Source of the DNA: Pirellulales bacterium
Lineage (GTDB): Bacteria > Planctomycetota > Planctomycetia > Pirellulales > Thermoguttaceae
Reading direction: 5' to 3'
Length of the DNA stretch: 7,894 bases
Assembly: GCA_030642635.1 (NCBI GenBank)
Contig: DAOWNK010000147.1
Span: 1 to 7,894 of the forward strand
Within the stretch, counting starts at the first letter, position 1. Each line of letters starts with the position of its first letter. A program made the translations under genes and the position numbers. The notes under the pieces were generated by a model. The model was given only the letters and a program-made list of their open reading frames with translations, ran no database searches and was not told where the DNA came from. This document shows, in pieces, positions 1 to 5,827 of this stretch.

Positions 1-141
1 ATTTGATTTTCTTGCGTTTCTTGCCAGCCATCGCACGCCCTGCCATAATGACAGTGAAATTGCCACAGCAAAAGCATGGCGCAAATCGCGTGCCATACGA
101 GCACAAAAACCGGCTAGCAAATGTCGTACCGAACAGGATTG

Positions 142-160
142 AGAATGTCCCCTTTTATTC
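142..160. repeat. Half copy of GGGGACATTCT palindromic element
   Basis: The 19 bases AGAATGTCCCCTTTTATTC are identical to 2188-2206, the right arm and flank of the full palindrome at 2157-2202. No left arm is visible here, so this is a solo or decayed copy. Confidence 0.7.
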
Positions 161-170
161 CCTCAAGTTG

Positions 171-230
171 TGCCACGGCTGTGTCAGCCGTGGTTTTCGA
201 TGATTCGGCACGGCTGACACAGCCGTGGCA
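171..230. repeat. REP-like inverted pair of hairpins
   Basis: Two perfect 22-bp arms (171-192 and 209-230) are reverse complements separated by 16 nt. Each arm is itself a small hairpin: CACGGCT, a 5-nt spacer, then AGCCGTG. This hairpin-in-inverted-repeat layout is that of REP/BIME-type intergenic repeats. A similar 7-bp-stem hairpin next to a TGGCAC motif closes the window at 7876-7894. There is no T-tract after the stem, so it is not a standard intrinsic terminator. Confidence 0.8.
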
Positions 231-540
231 CGGCGTTTTGAGACAAAGTCTAGTACTACAACGCTAACTCAATCTCAACAAACACACCACGGAGTAAGCA
301 AAACGTTATCCAGAAAAACCGCATGGTGTGCAAGCACGCCGGCTAAACAAATGTGGGTTAAGAGCCAACAAACGGGCAATCGACCGCCCGGCACCCCCCT
401 TGTGGGTAGATTCCGGCCGAATTAACCCATTGTTCCGGCTTTTTGCTTGGCTTTTCTATGGAAACCAATTATCCTGTAATATATAGGCGGTGGGAATTTT
501 ACTTACTGTGTAACAACTGCACCATGAGGCACCATTGTAC

Positions 541-547
541 CGGAGGG
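541..547 (+). promoter_or_regulatory. Ribosome binding site deciding the start at 556
   Basis: CGGAGGG lies 8 nt upstream of ATG 556. It sits inside the longer reading frame that opens at TTG 535, which argues for ATG 556 as the true start. Confidence 0.6.
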
Positions 548-555
548 TTTGGATC

Positions 556-957
556 ATGAGGCTTGATTTACGAAGTTTGCAAGTGTTGCGGCTCGTCGTG
601 GCGATTACATTGCTGTTGACGGCCACGTTCGTTTTCGCTGCCGATCATCACCAAGGAAAAAGGTTGAAACTTGGGCAGTACAACCCAGACGACAAAACGG
701 TCGAGATGTTCACTGCCATCGACTCCGGGGCGATCGGCGTGAAGCTTATCCCGAAGGACTCGACGGTATGTCGAGTGATGATCGAAAACAAGACCGATCG
801 ACCGTTGAACGTGAAGCTGCCCGAGGCGTTTGCCGGTGTGCCGGTGTTGGCACAATTCGGCGGCGGCGGTGGCGGCGGTATGGGCGGCGGCGGTTCCCAG
901 GGCATGGGCGGCGGAATGGAAGAGAAAAAGGGTCAGAACTATTTTCCGATTAAATAG
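556..957 (+). CDS. Secreted Gly-rich protein, C-terminus replaced by a repeat
   Basis: This 133-residue protein has a clear Sec signal peptide: positive residues at 2-12, a hydrophobic core around 13-25, and likely cleavage near FVFA-AD at residues 28-30. A short mature domain (about 45-101) contains KTVEMF..I..GAIGVKLIPKD and IENKTDRPLNVKLPEAFAGVPVLAQF, followed by a Gly/Met low-complexity tail (102-121). From memory, planctomycete relatives have this same pair of motifs before a Gly-rich linker and then a further conserved C-terminal part. Here residues 125-133 (KGQNYFPIK) and the TAG stop are encoded by the palindrome at 930-966, so the native C-terminus appears lost. The upstream TTG at 535 would destroy the signal-peptide layout and lies before the ribosome site. 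Function is unknown; export across the inner membrane is inferred. It may be a pseudogene. Confidence 0.7.
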   Translation: MRLDLRSLQVLRLVVAITLLLTATFVFAADHHQGKRLKLGQYNPDDKTVEMFTAIDSGAIGVKLIPKDSTVCRVMIENKTDRPLNVKLPEAFAGVPVLAQFGGGGGGGMGGGGSQGMGGGMEEKKGQNYFPIK

Positions 958-966
958 TTCTGACCC
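930..966. repeat. Palindromic element E1 (GGGTCAGAACTATTT type)
   Basis: A perfect 15-bp inverted repeat, 930-944 against 952-966, with a 7-nt loop. Its layout matches the elements at 2157-2202 and 2628-2679: a G-rich outer end, a variable middle, T-rich inner sequence, and a C-rich mirror end. The right arm contains the TAG stop codon of the preceding ORF. The loop is not followed by a long T-tract on the + strand (CCCCCTTTG follows), so any terminator role is weak. Confidence 0.85.
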
Positions 967-1022
967 CCTTTGTACTCCGTTCAGCCACTAGAATCCCAGA
1001 ATTCCCCCTAATTATTATACCA

Positions 1023-1424
1023 ATGATCATTTGGATAGGTAAGAGCTTGTTGATTCTGGGCATAGTTCACTTCGGCGTGCCCACGGTCGTCAACGCGGCA
1101 ACCCGTAACAGTTGGGCTAAGTTACCAGTGATGCTGTTTTGTGCCTTCGTTGCTGGTGCTTTCATGGCGTGGCTTCGTTACGTTCCCTATCTCCTTTTCT
1201 TCGTATGGCTCTTCCTCACGTATTACACGCTGCAAGCTATGACGGAGCGCAAATTCGAGAGCGAGGCGGGCATGAGGATGAGCAAGCCCGTGTTCTACGT
1301 CTCGTCATATTCCTACGCTGTCGTGGCGTGTTTGCTCGCTTGGTTTTTTCAAATGGAGATTGTCACTGGTGATCCCAGCGGTCCAGGAACGCCGTTGTGG
1401 TGGCACTTGCTCGGTTTGATATGA
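1023..1424 (+). CDS. Small four-helix membrane protein, possible integron cassette gene
   Basis: The product has 133 residues and is very hydrophobic. Likely membrane helices lie at about 3-23, 34-51, 53-73 and 89-112. A charged loop (TERKFESEAG at 74-83) and a short Trp-rich end (PGTPLWWHLLGLI) complete it. I recognise no family and no catalytic motif. No Shine-Dalgarno is seen before ATG 1023. The stop lies 4 nt before an attC-like site (1429-1488), which is the normal gene-to-attC spacing in an integron cassette. A matching upstream boundary is not convincing: the only candidate is GTTCAGC at 979-985, with one mismatch to GTTRRRY and no hairpin. Inner-membrane location is inferred; function unknown. 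Confidence 0.7.
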   Translation: MIIWIGKSLLILGIVHFGVPTVVNAATRNSWAKLPVMLFCAFVAGAFMAWLRYVPYLLFFVWLFLTYYTLQAMTERKFESEAGMRMSKPVFYVSSYSYAVVACLLAWFFQMEIVTGDPSGPGTPLWWHLLGLI

Positions 1425-1428
1425 CAGG

Positions 1429-1488
1429 ACATAATAAGGCGTTGCAGCCGACCGCCTTTGGCGGCGGCTGAACGTCGGTCCGTTAGGC
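1429..1488 (+). other. attC-like recombination site 1
   Basis: The right core GTTAGGC (1482-1488) fits the attC consensus GTTRRRY exactly. The left core ACATAAT (1429-1435) fits RYYYAAC at 5 of 7 positions. Between them GTTGCAGCCG (1441-1450) pairs with CGGCTGAAC (1465-1473), leaving one unpaired G on the left arm. CCGCC (1452-1456) pairs with GGCGG (1460-1464) around a TTT loop, leaving a second unpaired base, A1451, again on the left. Extrahelical bases on one arm, short loop and 60-bp length are all typical of attC folding. The inner part also resembles the aadA-cassette attC as I remember it. Confidence 0.8.
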
Positions 1489-2012
1489 AGGATGAAATGA
1501 TTCAAGTGTTCTTGTCTCGCCCAAACAACGTTCCGCGACACGTCGCGAATCATCTCAAGCGATTTAATGAACTTCTGCAGCAGCTTGATATGGAGCCTCA
1601 GACAATCGGCCAGAACATACAGTCTCTTGCCTCGCCGTTTGACGAAGTCGTAACGCTGATGAAGGCTTGTCAGTGCACCATCATACTCGGGTTGTCGCAG
1701 ATTCGCGTGATAAAGGGACAGGTGAACAAACAGGAAATCGAACGGCCTTTCTCCCTCCCAAGCGAGTGGAATCACATTGAGGGAGCGATCTCGGTCATGT
1801 TGGATAAGCCAACTTTAATGATGTGCGAACGTGGCGTCGCTGATCGCGGATTGTTCGCACGCGGTGCGGCAAACGTTTTTGTGCATGAGTTTACGACCTG
1901 GGGTCCCAAGTGGGTCCAGGACACGGAGCCCAAGCTTCAAGCTCTGAAGGCGAAAGTCCATGCCCAGCAAACGGCTTGAGGCGACGCTTGACAGCGCGCC
2001 TCACCCGTCGCG
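1483..2012 (+). mobile_element. Integron-type gene cassette (no integrase in window)
   Basis: The interval between the expected G/TT cut points of two successive attC-like sites is 530 bp. It has canonical cassette geometry: the ATG (1497) lies 9 nt after the first core, there is one gene, and the stop codon is embedded in the closing attC. No integrase gene or attI is visible, so this would be a cluster of attC sites lacking an integrase (CALIN), or the end of an array that extends no further in this window. Confidence 0.7.
1497..1979 (+). CDS. TIR/deoxyribosyltransferase-like Rossmannoid protein, cassette-borne
   Basis: The product has 160 residues. The N-terminus QVFLSRPN (3-10) looks like a first beta strand and phosphate-side loop. 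A helix (about 13-30), strand EPQTIG (33-38), VVTLMKACQCTIILGL (51-66), then LPSEWNHIEGAISVMLDKP (87-105) and TLMMCERGV follow. The order strand-helix-strand with an S/W...E helix start (W91, E95) and a KP-TLMM strand resembles TIR-like and nucleoside 2-deoxyribosyltransferase-like folds, whose conserved Glu cleaves the N-glycosidic bond of NAD or nucleosides. I recall a poorly characterised bacterial family opening with xxFLSRP and sharing this layout. NAD or nucleotide hydrolysis, and a defence role, are inferences. ATG 1497 is chosen because the longer frame from TTG 1458 starts inside the attC hairpin. TGA 1977-1979 forms the first base pairs of the next attC stem. The neighbouring membrane-protein gene is in the same direction. 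Confidence 0.75.
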   Translation: MIQVFLSRPNNVPRHVANHLKRFNELLQQLDMEPQTIGQNIQSLASPFDEVVTLMKACQCTIILGLSQIRVIKGQVNKQEIERPFSLPSEWNHIEGAISVMLDKPTLMMCERGVADRGLFARGAANVFVHEFTTWGPKWVQDTEPKLQALKAKVHAQQTA

Positions 2013-2018
2013 TTAAGT
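1966..2018 (+). other. attC-like recombination site 2
   Basis: The right core GTTAAGT (2012-2018) fits GTTRRRY exactly. TGAGGCG (1977-1983) plus CGC (1985-1987) pair perfectly with GCGCGCCTCA (1994-2003), with A1984 left unpaired on the left arm and a 6-nt TTGACA loop. The left core AGCAAAC (1966-1972) keeps the AAC but matches RYYYAAC at only 5 of 7 positions. The 8-nt gap between right stem and right core equals that of site 1 (1474-1481). The stop codon of the cassette gene is part of the stem. Confidence 0.7.
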
Positions 2019-2156
2019 TGCCAGCTGCGACCACCATTTACAAGGCAGAAAAGTTGACGCCCACCAAATCTGGGGTATGTAGTGGCGACGGGGGTATATC
2101 GAGTGGCCTTTGGGGACGAAAAAGGGGGGGCGAAAAAGTGGACATCACTGGGGGAG
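2019..2156. other. Degenerate repeat-rich spacer
   Basis: I see no gene. Positions 2112-2156 contain decayed pieces of the GGGGAC / AAAAAG motif (GGGGACGAAAAAGG, GAAAAAGTGGACATCAC) leading into the intact palindrome. On the minus strand, where the rest of the vapC toxin would be expected, I find no continuation of a PIN domain. Confidence 0.6.
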
Positions 2157-2202
2157 AAAAGGGGACATTCTACTTTTTCAGAAAACCAGAATGTCCCCTT
2201 TT
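2157..2202. repeat. Palindromic element E2 (AAAAGGGGACATTCT type)
   Basis: Perfect 15-bp arms at 2157-2171 and 2188-2202 with a 16-nt centre. The centre contains TTTTT and AAAA runs that can extend the stem. The right arm plus 4 flanking bases is identical to 142-160. The element interrupts the vapC reading frame after about codon 18. Confidence 0.85.
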
Positions 2203-2258
2203 ATTCTTTCCTGATCGAGAAGGCGTTCAAGCCAGATGTTCGTATCGACCAGGTACAT
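2178..2258 (-). pseudogene. vapC: VapC-type PIN-domain toxin, N-terminal remnant
   Basis: Reading the minus strand from ATG 2258 gives MYLVDTNIWLERLLDQER, the typical opening of a PIN-domain ribonuclease. It includes the first metal-binding Asp (D5) in the VDTNIW motif. From residue 19 the frame enters palindrome E2 (IKGDILVF) and stops at TGA in its loop (2178-2180), giving 26 residues against about 130 for the family. The three other PIN acidic residues are missing, so toxin activity is not expected. The start ATG overlaps the antitoxin stop by one base (TGATG), the usual translational coupling of such operons. Confidence 0.8.
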
Positions 2259-2476
2259 CAATCACCTCGCCAGGTCAATGCTTGACGTTGCAGTTCAAGC
2301 GAGGTGTATTGCTCTCGGTACTTGCGCAGTGCACCTGCCCAATCTTGCCGCAACGTCCTCCTCGACCGGTGACCTCGCTTGGCGAGCAGGAACTCGACAA
2401 AGTCCCGAACCTCGGCACGCACACCAGGTGGCAACTCTTCCACCAGTTCTTGGAGTGGTTTCGTTATCGTACTCAC
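2258..2476 (-). CDS. DUF2281-like VapB-type antitoxin
   Basis: The product has 72 residues: an N-terminal half with KPLQELVEELPPGVRAEVRDFVEFLLAKR, and a toxin-binding-type tail with TLRQDWAGALRKYREQYTSLELQRQALTWRGD. This is the form of small DUF2281-type antitoxins usually encoded just before a PIN toxin, and the vapC remnant follows with a 1-base overlap. GTG 2476 is preferred because AGGAAGG (2482-2488) sits 5 nt upstream; in-frame ATGs at 2512, 2500 and 2491 lie at or before that site. Such antitoxins neutralise the toxin ribonuclease by direct binding and often repress their own promoter. Here the toxin is truncated, so it is an orphan antitoxin; it could still bind a VapC encoded elsewhere. 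Confidence 0.8.
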   Translation of the reverse strand: MSTITKPLQELVEELPPGVRAEVRDFVEFLLAKRGHRSRRTLRQDWAGALRKYREQYTSLELQRQALTWRGD

Positions 2477-2514
2477 AATATCCTTCCTCATTTGAAACAT
2501 CAACCGATACAATT

Positions 2515-2542
2515 AGTATACCACCAAATTGAGAGCGGTTAA
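2515..2542 (-). promoter_or_regulatory. Candidate promoter of the toxin-antitoxin locus
   Basis: On the minus strand TTAACC (2537-2542) and TATACT (2515-2520) are 16 bp apart, giving about 30 nt of leader to GTG 2476. An ATAC-AATTA-GTAT inverted repeat (2507-2519) overlaps the -10 box and could be an operator. Sequence match only. Confidence 0.35.
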
Positions 2543-2627
2543 CCCCAACAACGCTACGAATTACTTGGCGACACTTGCATTTAGCGAGCCAAGAAACATT
2601 GCAAGCGGCGCCGATAGCGGCCAGGAA

Positions 2628-2679
2628 GGGGACAGGCACATTTTTCGGCCCAAATGGGCCGAAAAACGAGCCTGTCCCC
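2628..2679. repeat. Palindromic element E3 (GGGGACAGGC type)
   Basis: Outer arms GGGGACAGGC (2628-2637) and GCCTGTCCCC (2670-2679) are followed inward by a 3-nt mismatch and then perfect 12-bp arms TTTTTCGGCCCA (2641-2652) and TGGGCCGAAAAA (2655-2666) with a 2-nt loop. It lies 22 nt downstream of the rhodanese stop codon. It could block read-through as a strong hairpin but has no terminal T-tract. Confidence 0.85.
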
Positions 2680-2701
2680 GGCCCGTGAACGGTTACTTCT
2701 C

Positions 2702-3103
2702 TCAGGACCTTTGTTTCATCTCTATGTGCTTTAGCAGCTTTCCGGGCAATAACAGGTTCGTAATGGCCTCGTAACCACCGAGTGCAATGCGTACGTTCTC
2801 ATATCCTTTGAAGCGAAGATATGCGTACACGATGGCCGATCTGGCTCCCGTCGAACAAAATATACCAATTGTTTTGTCACGAGGAATCTCGTTAATGCGG
2901 TCAGGGATTTCGCTCACCGAAATATGCAAGACGTCAATGTGATGCCCCAATTTCAGATGTACGGATTCCACCTCGGGAATAGAACGCACGTCCAAAAAGA
3001 TAGTATTTTCCATTGTGAACAGTTCATCCATGTCGATCTTGTACTTCCCTGACCCAAAAAACTCAAAAGTCATAGCCCGTAAAATGTTATCCATATTACT
3101 CAT
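2702..3103 (-). CDS. Single-domain rhodanese-like protein
   Basis: The product has 133 residues. FLDVR (36-40) is the conserved strand of the rhodanese fold. The active-site loop is CSTGARS (83-89), with C83 the expected persulfide-carrying cysteine, and GYENVRIALGGYEAI (100-114) is the typical C-terminal part. Rhodaneses transfer sulfur from a donor such as thiosulfate to an acceptor; the physiological acceptor cannot be told. No signal peptide is seen, so it is probably cytoplasmic. ATG 3103 has a strong ribosome site AAAAGGAGGA (3111-3120) 7 nt upstream, stronger than most starts here. The gene is visibly more AT-rich than alaS, which lies 57 bp upstream on the same strand with no terminator seen between them, so co-transcription is possible. 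The composition difference suggests a later arrival. Confidence 0.88.
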   Translation of the reverse strand: MSNMDNILRAMTFEFFGSGKYKIDMDELFTMENTIFLDVRSIPEVESVHLKLGHHIDVLHISVSEIPDRINEIPRDKTIGIFCSTGARSAIVYAYLRFKGYENVRIALGGYEAITNLLLPGKLLKHIEMKQRS

Positions 3104-3160
3104 AACATCATCCTCCTTTTCAGGGGTTAAAATCCTTCGTTCAGTTTGTGAAGCCGATAA

Positions 3161-5776
3161 CTAAACAAGCAACTTTTCAATCGCCGCCAGTGCGGCTGCC
3201 AGTGCGTCGGGTAGTTTTTTCGGCAGCTTGCCGCCGGCTTGCGCCATGTCTGCCCGGCCGCCGCCGCCGCCGCCGACAATGTCGGCCGGCTGCTTGATCC
3301 ATGCGACCGCATCGAGGCCGCGATCGACCAACTCGCGGCTCAGGCCGGCCACGAGCAATACCTTATCTTCGCCTTGGCGCGTGCCGAGCATTACGGCCAC
3401 CGGGGCGGCCTTGCGGCGAAGCTGGTCGATCAACTGACGCAACGTCTGCGGGCCGGCGGACGGAACTTCGGCAATGACCACGTTTACGCCGGCGATCTGC
3501 TTGGCGTCCTCCAAGAGTTTTTCGACCGATGGCCCGGCGGCCTTGGCGCCTGCGGCAAGCTGCTTTTTCAACTGCCGCACCTCTTTCGCCAATGCTTCGA
3601 CTCGCTCGGCGAGCTGCTCGGCGGGAATCTTCAGCACCGCGGCCGCTTCGGCCAGCACAGTTTCCTTACGTCGAACGCTCTGAAGCGCCGCCCGGCCGGT
3701 CAGCGCGGTAATCCGCCGCGTGCCGGCCGATATGCTTTCTTCGCCGATGATTTTAAGCAGTCCGATTTCGCCGGTGTTCTCAAGGTGCGTACCGCCGCAG
3801 AGTTCCTTGCTGAATTCGCCTATCGAGATCACCCGCACGATGTCCGGGTACTTCTCGCCGAACAGCATCATGGCCCCGGCCTTTCGGGCATCCGCCAGCG
3901 GCAGGTTCGACCCTTCAATCGGCACACACTGCCTGATTCGGGCGTTCACCTCGTCCTCGATACTGGCCAATTCCTCCGCACCGACGGCCGAAGGATGGGT
4001 GAAGTCGAACCGCAGCACGTCGTCGTCCACCTTCGAACCTTGCTGTTGGGCGTGCTCGCCCAAGTGCTTTTGCAGGGCGTGGTGCAGCAGGTGCGTGGCG
4101 GAATGGGCACGGCGGATGCCCTGCCGACGGGCGGAATTTACCCGTGCAGAGACTGTCGCCCCAAGCGCGATCTCACCTTCGCGCAGATGCCCGACGTGGA
4201 GCGTAAACGCACCGTCTGCCTGCGAGTCGATCACCTCGAATCGGAACGCATCGCCGCTGAGTTCACCCCGGTCGCCGACCTGTCCGCCCATCTCGCCGTA
4301 GAACGGTGTTCGGTCGAGCACCACGACGATCGGATGTTCGTGGTCCACCTCGTCGGCCTTATCGCAGAGTTGTCCGGCGGCGATGATGCCGACCACCCGG
4401 GCGTCGTTTATATCGAGCGTTTCGTAGCCGACGAACGTGCTGCCGTGCATGGCCTTTTTGAGTGCTTCGAGCGGGTCGTGTTTGAACAGTTCGGTCTTTT
4501 GCCCTCCGCCGGAGTCGATCCCGTGCCGCTGCATTTCGCGTTGGTAGCCGTTCCAGTCGAAGGTGAAGTTATGCTCGGCGGCCAGTGTCTCGAACAACTC
4601 GGGCGGAAAGCCGTGTGTTTGGAACATATCGGCCGCCTCGGCCCCGGATACCATGCCGCGGTGCTCCTGCTTCATCTGTTGAAAGACCCGTTCGATCCGC
4701 TCCAGCCCAACGTCGATTGTGCCAAGGAAGTTGCTCTCTTCCTTTTCGATCACCCCGGATACCCTGGCGACGGTCTCGGTAAGTTCGGGATACGGCCCGT
4801 GCATTAGTTCGGCCACCTTGCCGACCAGTTTGTGCAGAAACGGCTCGCGGACGCCGAGTTGATGTCCGTCGAGCACCGCGCGGCGCAGCAGCCGTTTTAT
4901 GACGTACTTTTCCTTGTTCGGCCCGGGGTAGACGTTTTCGTGGATTGCGAAGGTGCATGCCCGCAGGTGGTCGGCGATGCGTCGCAGCCGCCGGCTGTCC
5001 TCGCTTCCCGGATCATACCGGACTGAGCAGACCTCACCGGCGGCCTCGACCAACGGCCGGAGTATGTCGATGTGGAAGTTGGTCTCGACGCCTTGCAGCA
5101 CGGCGGCGGTCCGCTCCAGGCCCATGCCGGTGTCGATGTTTTTGCTGGGCAGCGGCCGGAGGTTATCCGGCGGATCGCCCACACGGTTGAACTGCGTAAA
5201 GACGAGGTTCCATATCTCGACCTCGCCGAAATCGCTGTGGTAGTATATTTCGCTGCACGGCCCGCACACACCGTCGGGGCCACGGCTCGGTGCGCCGGCC
5301 GGCCAGAAGTTCTCGTCCTCTCCGATCCGTTGCAGCCTTTCCGGCGGCAGCTTGATGTCGTTCAGCCACACGTCGGCCGCCTCGTCGTCCTCTGTGTAGA
5401 TTGTGGCCGAGAGCCGGTCGGGGTCCATGCCGAGCCACTTTTTATCGGTCAGGAACTGCCATGCCCAGTTGATCGCATCGCGTTTGAAGTAGTCGCCGAA
5501 GCTGAAATTGCCCAGCATCTCGAAGAACGTATGGTGATATGCGGTCCGGCCGACGTTGTCGATATCACCGGTGCGCAGGCACTTTTGACAGGTCACCGCC
5601 CGGGTGAACTCCAGCTTGCATCGGCCGAGGAAGTGATCCTTAAACTGGTTCATCCCGGCAGGGGTGAACAGCACGGAGGGGTCCCATCGGGGCACAAGCA
5701 CGTCGCTGGGGCGGCGGCGGCAGCCCTTAGTTTCGAAAAAGGCGAGGTATTTTTCGCGTAGTTCGTCCGTCTTCAT
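3161..5776 (-). CDS. alaS: Alanyl-tRNA synthetase
   Basis: The product has 871 residues, the usual length. It attaches alanine to tRNA-Ala in the cytoplasm and removes wrongly attached Ser or Gly. The class II catalytic core is N-terminal: WDPSVLFTPAGMNQFKDHF (31-49), TFFEMLGNFSFGDYFK (83-98), GEDENFWPAG (152-161) and IDTGMGLER (214-222). The editing domain has its zinc-site residues H558 and H562 (HSATH) and C660 and H664 (CGGTH). A coiled-coil-like stretch (about 701-745) leads to the C-terminal DHHA1-type domain ending with GGGGGGRADMAQAGGK (835-850). ATG 5776 fits the family start (MKTDELREKYLAFFE), although no strong ribosome site precedes it. It is transcribed away from the kinase gene. 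All expected motifs are present and the gene appears fully functional. Confidence 0.98.
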   Translation of the reverse strand: MKTDELREKYLAFFETKGCRRRPSDVLVPRWDPSVLFTPAGMNQFKDHFLGRCKLEFTRAVTCQKCLRTGDIDNVGRTAYHHTFFEMLGNFSFGDYFKRDAINWAWQFLTDKKWLGMDPDRLSATIYTEDDEAADVWLNDIKLPPERLQRIGEDENFWPAGAPSRGPDGVCGPCSEIYYHSDFGEVEIWNLVFTQFNRVGDPPDNLRPLPSKNIDTGMGLERTAAVLQGVETNFHIDILRPLVEAAGEVCSVRYDPGSEDSRRLRRIADHLRACTFAIHENVYPGPNKEKYVIKRLLRRAVLDGHQLGVREPFLHKLVGKVAELMHGPYPELTETVARVSGVIEKEESNFLGTIDVGLERIERVFQQMKQEHRGMVSGAEAADMFQTHGFPPELFETLAAEHNFTFDWNGYQREMQRHGIDSGGGQKTELFKHDPLEALKKAMHGSTFVGYETLDINDARVVGIIAAGQLCDKADEVDHEHPIVVVLDRTPFYGEMGGQVGDRGELSGDAFRFEVIDSQADGAFTLHVGHLREGEIALGATVSARVNSARRQGIRRAHSATHLLHHALQKHLGEHAQQQGSKVDDDVLRFDFTHPSAVGAEELASIEDEVNARIRQCVPIEGSNLPLADARKAGAMMLFGEKYPDIVRVISIGEFSKELCGGTHLENTGEIGLLKIIGEESISAGTRRITALTGRAALQSVRRKETVLAEAAAVLKIPAEQLAERVEALAKEVRQLKKQLAAGAKAAGPSVEKLLEDAKQIAGVNVVIAEVPSAGPQTLRQLIDQLRRKAAPVAVMLGTRQGEDKVLLVAGLSRELVDRGLDAVAWIKQPADIVGGGGGGRADMAQAGGKLPKKLPDALAAALAAIEKLLV

Positions 5777-5827
5777 GGTTCTTGCCGCTGTGGGCGTGTA
5801 GGGATCGTCAAAACCGAATTTGTTATC

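Larger units (their letters stand above)
1..540. other. Intergenic repeat-bearing region, no convincing gene
   Basis: I see no supportable gene here. Short ORFs on the + strand (3-203, 225-425) lack a signal, a domain or a ribosome site and run through repeats. The region holds a half copy of a GGGGACATTCT-type element (142-160), a paired hairpin repeat (171-230), and weak inverted repeats such as TGGGTTAA at 354-361 against TTAACCCA at 422-429. Positions 460-500 are AT-rich and probably contain the promoter of the downstream secreted-protein gene, but I cannot define its boxes. Confidence 0.6.

Noticed and set aside
1..46. Possible minus-strand gene start (MAGRAMAGKKRKKIK) running off the left edge
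   Set aside because: Only 15 codons, no ribosome site before ATG 46, and no family recognised. It could be real but cannot be supported.
260..310. Possible third attC (GCTAAC near 263 and GTTATCC near 305)
   Set aside because: The right core breaks GTTRRRY and no paired stem lies between the two.
1305..1775. 156-codon minus-strand frame
   Set aside because: It crosses the attC site and is antisense to both cassette genes; no domain seen.
1910..2542. 210-codon + strand frame
   Set aside because: It runs through attC site 2, the palindrome E2 and the antisense of the antitoxin gene; no protein signal.
2628..2679. E3 as an intrinsic terminator of the rhodanese gene
   Set aside because: The hairpin is strong, but no T-tract follows it on the minus strand; it fits the palindrome family better.
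3239..4807. Long open frame of 522 codons on the + strand
   Set aside because: It is antisense to the conserved alaS gene; GC-rich codon bias creates open mirror frames. No recognisable domain.
5072..5761. 229-codon + strand frame
   Set aside because: Antisense shadow of the alaS catalytic domain.
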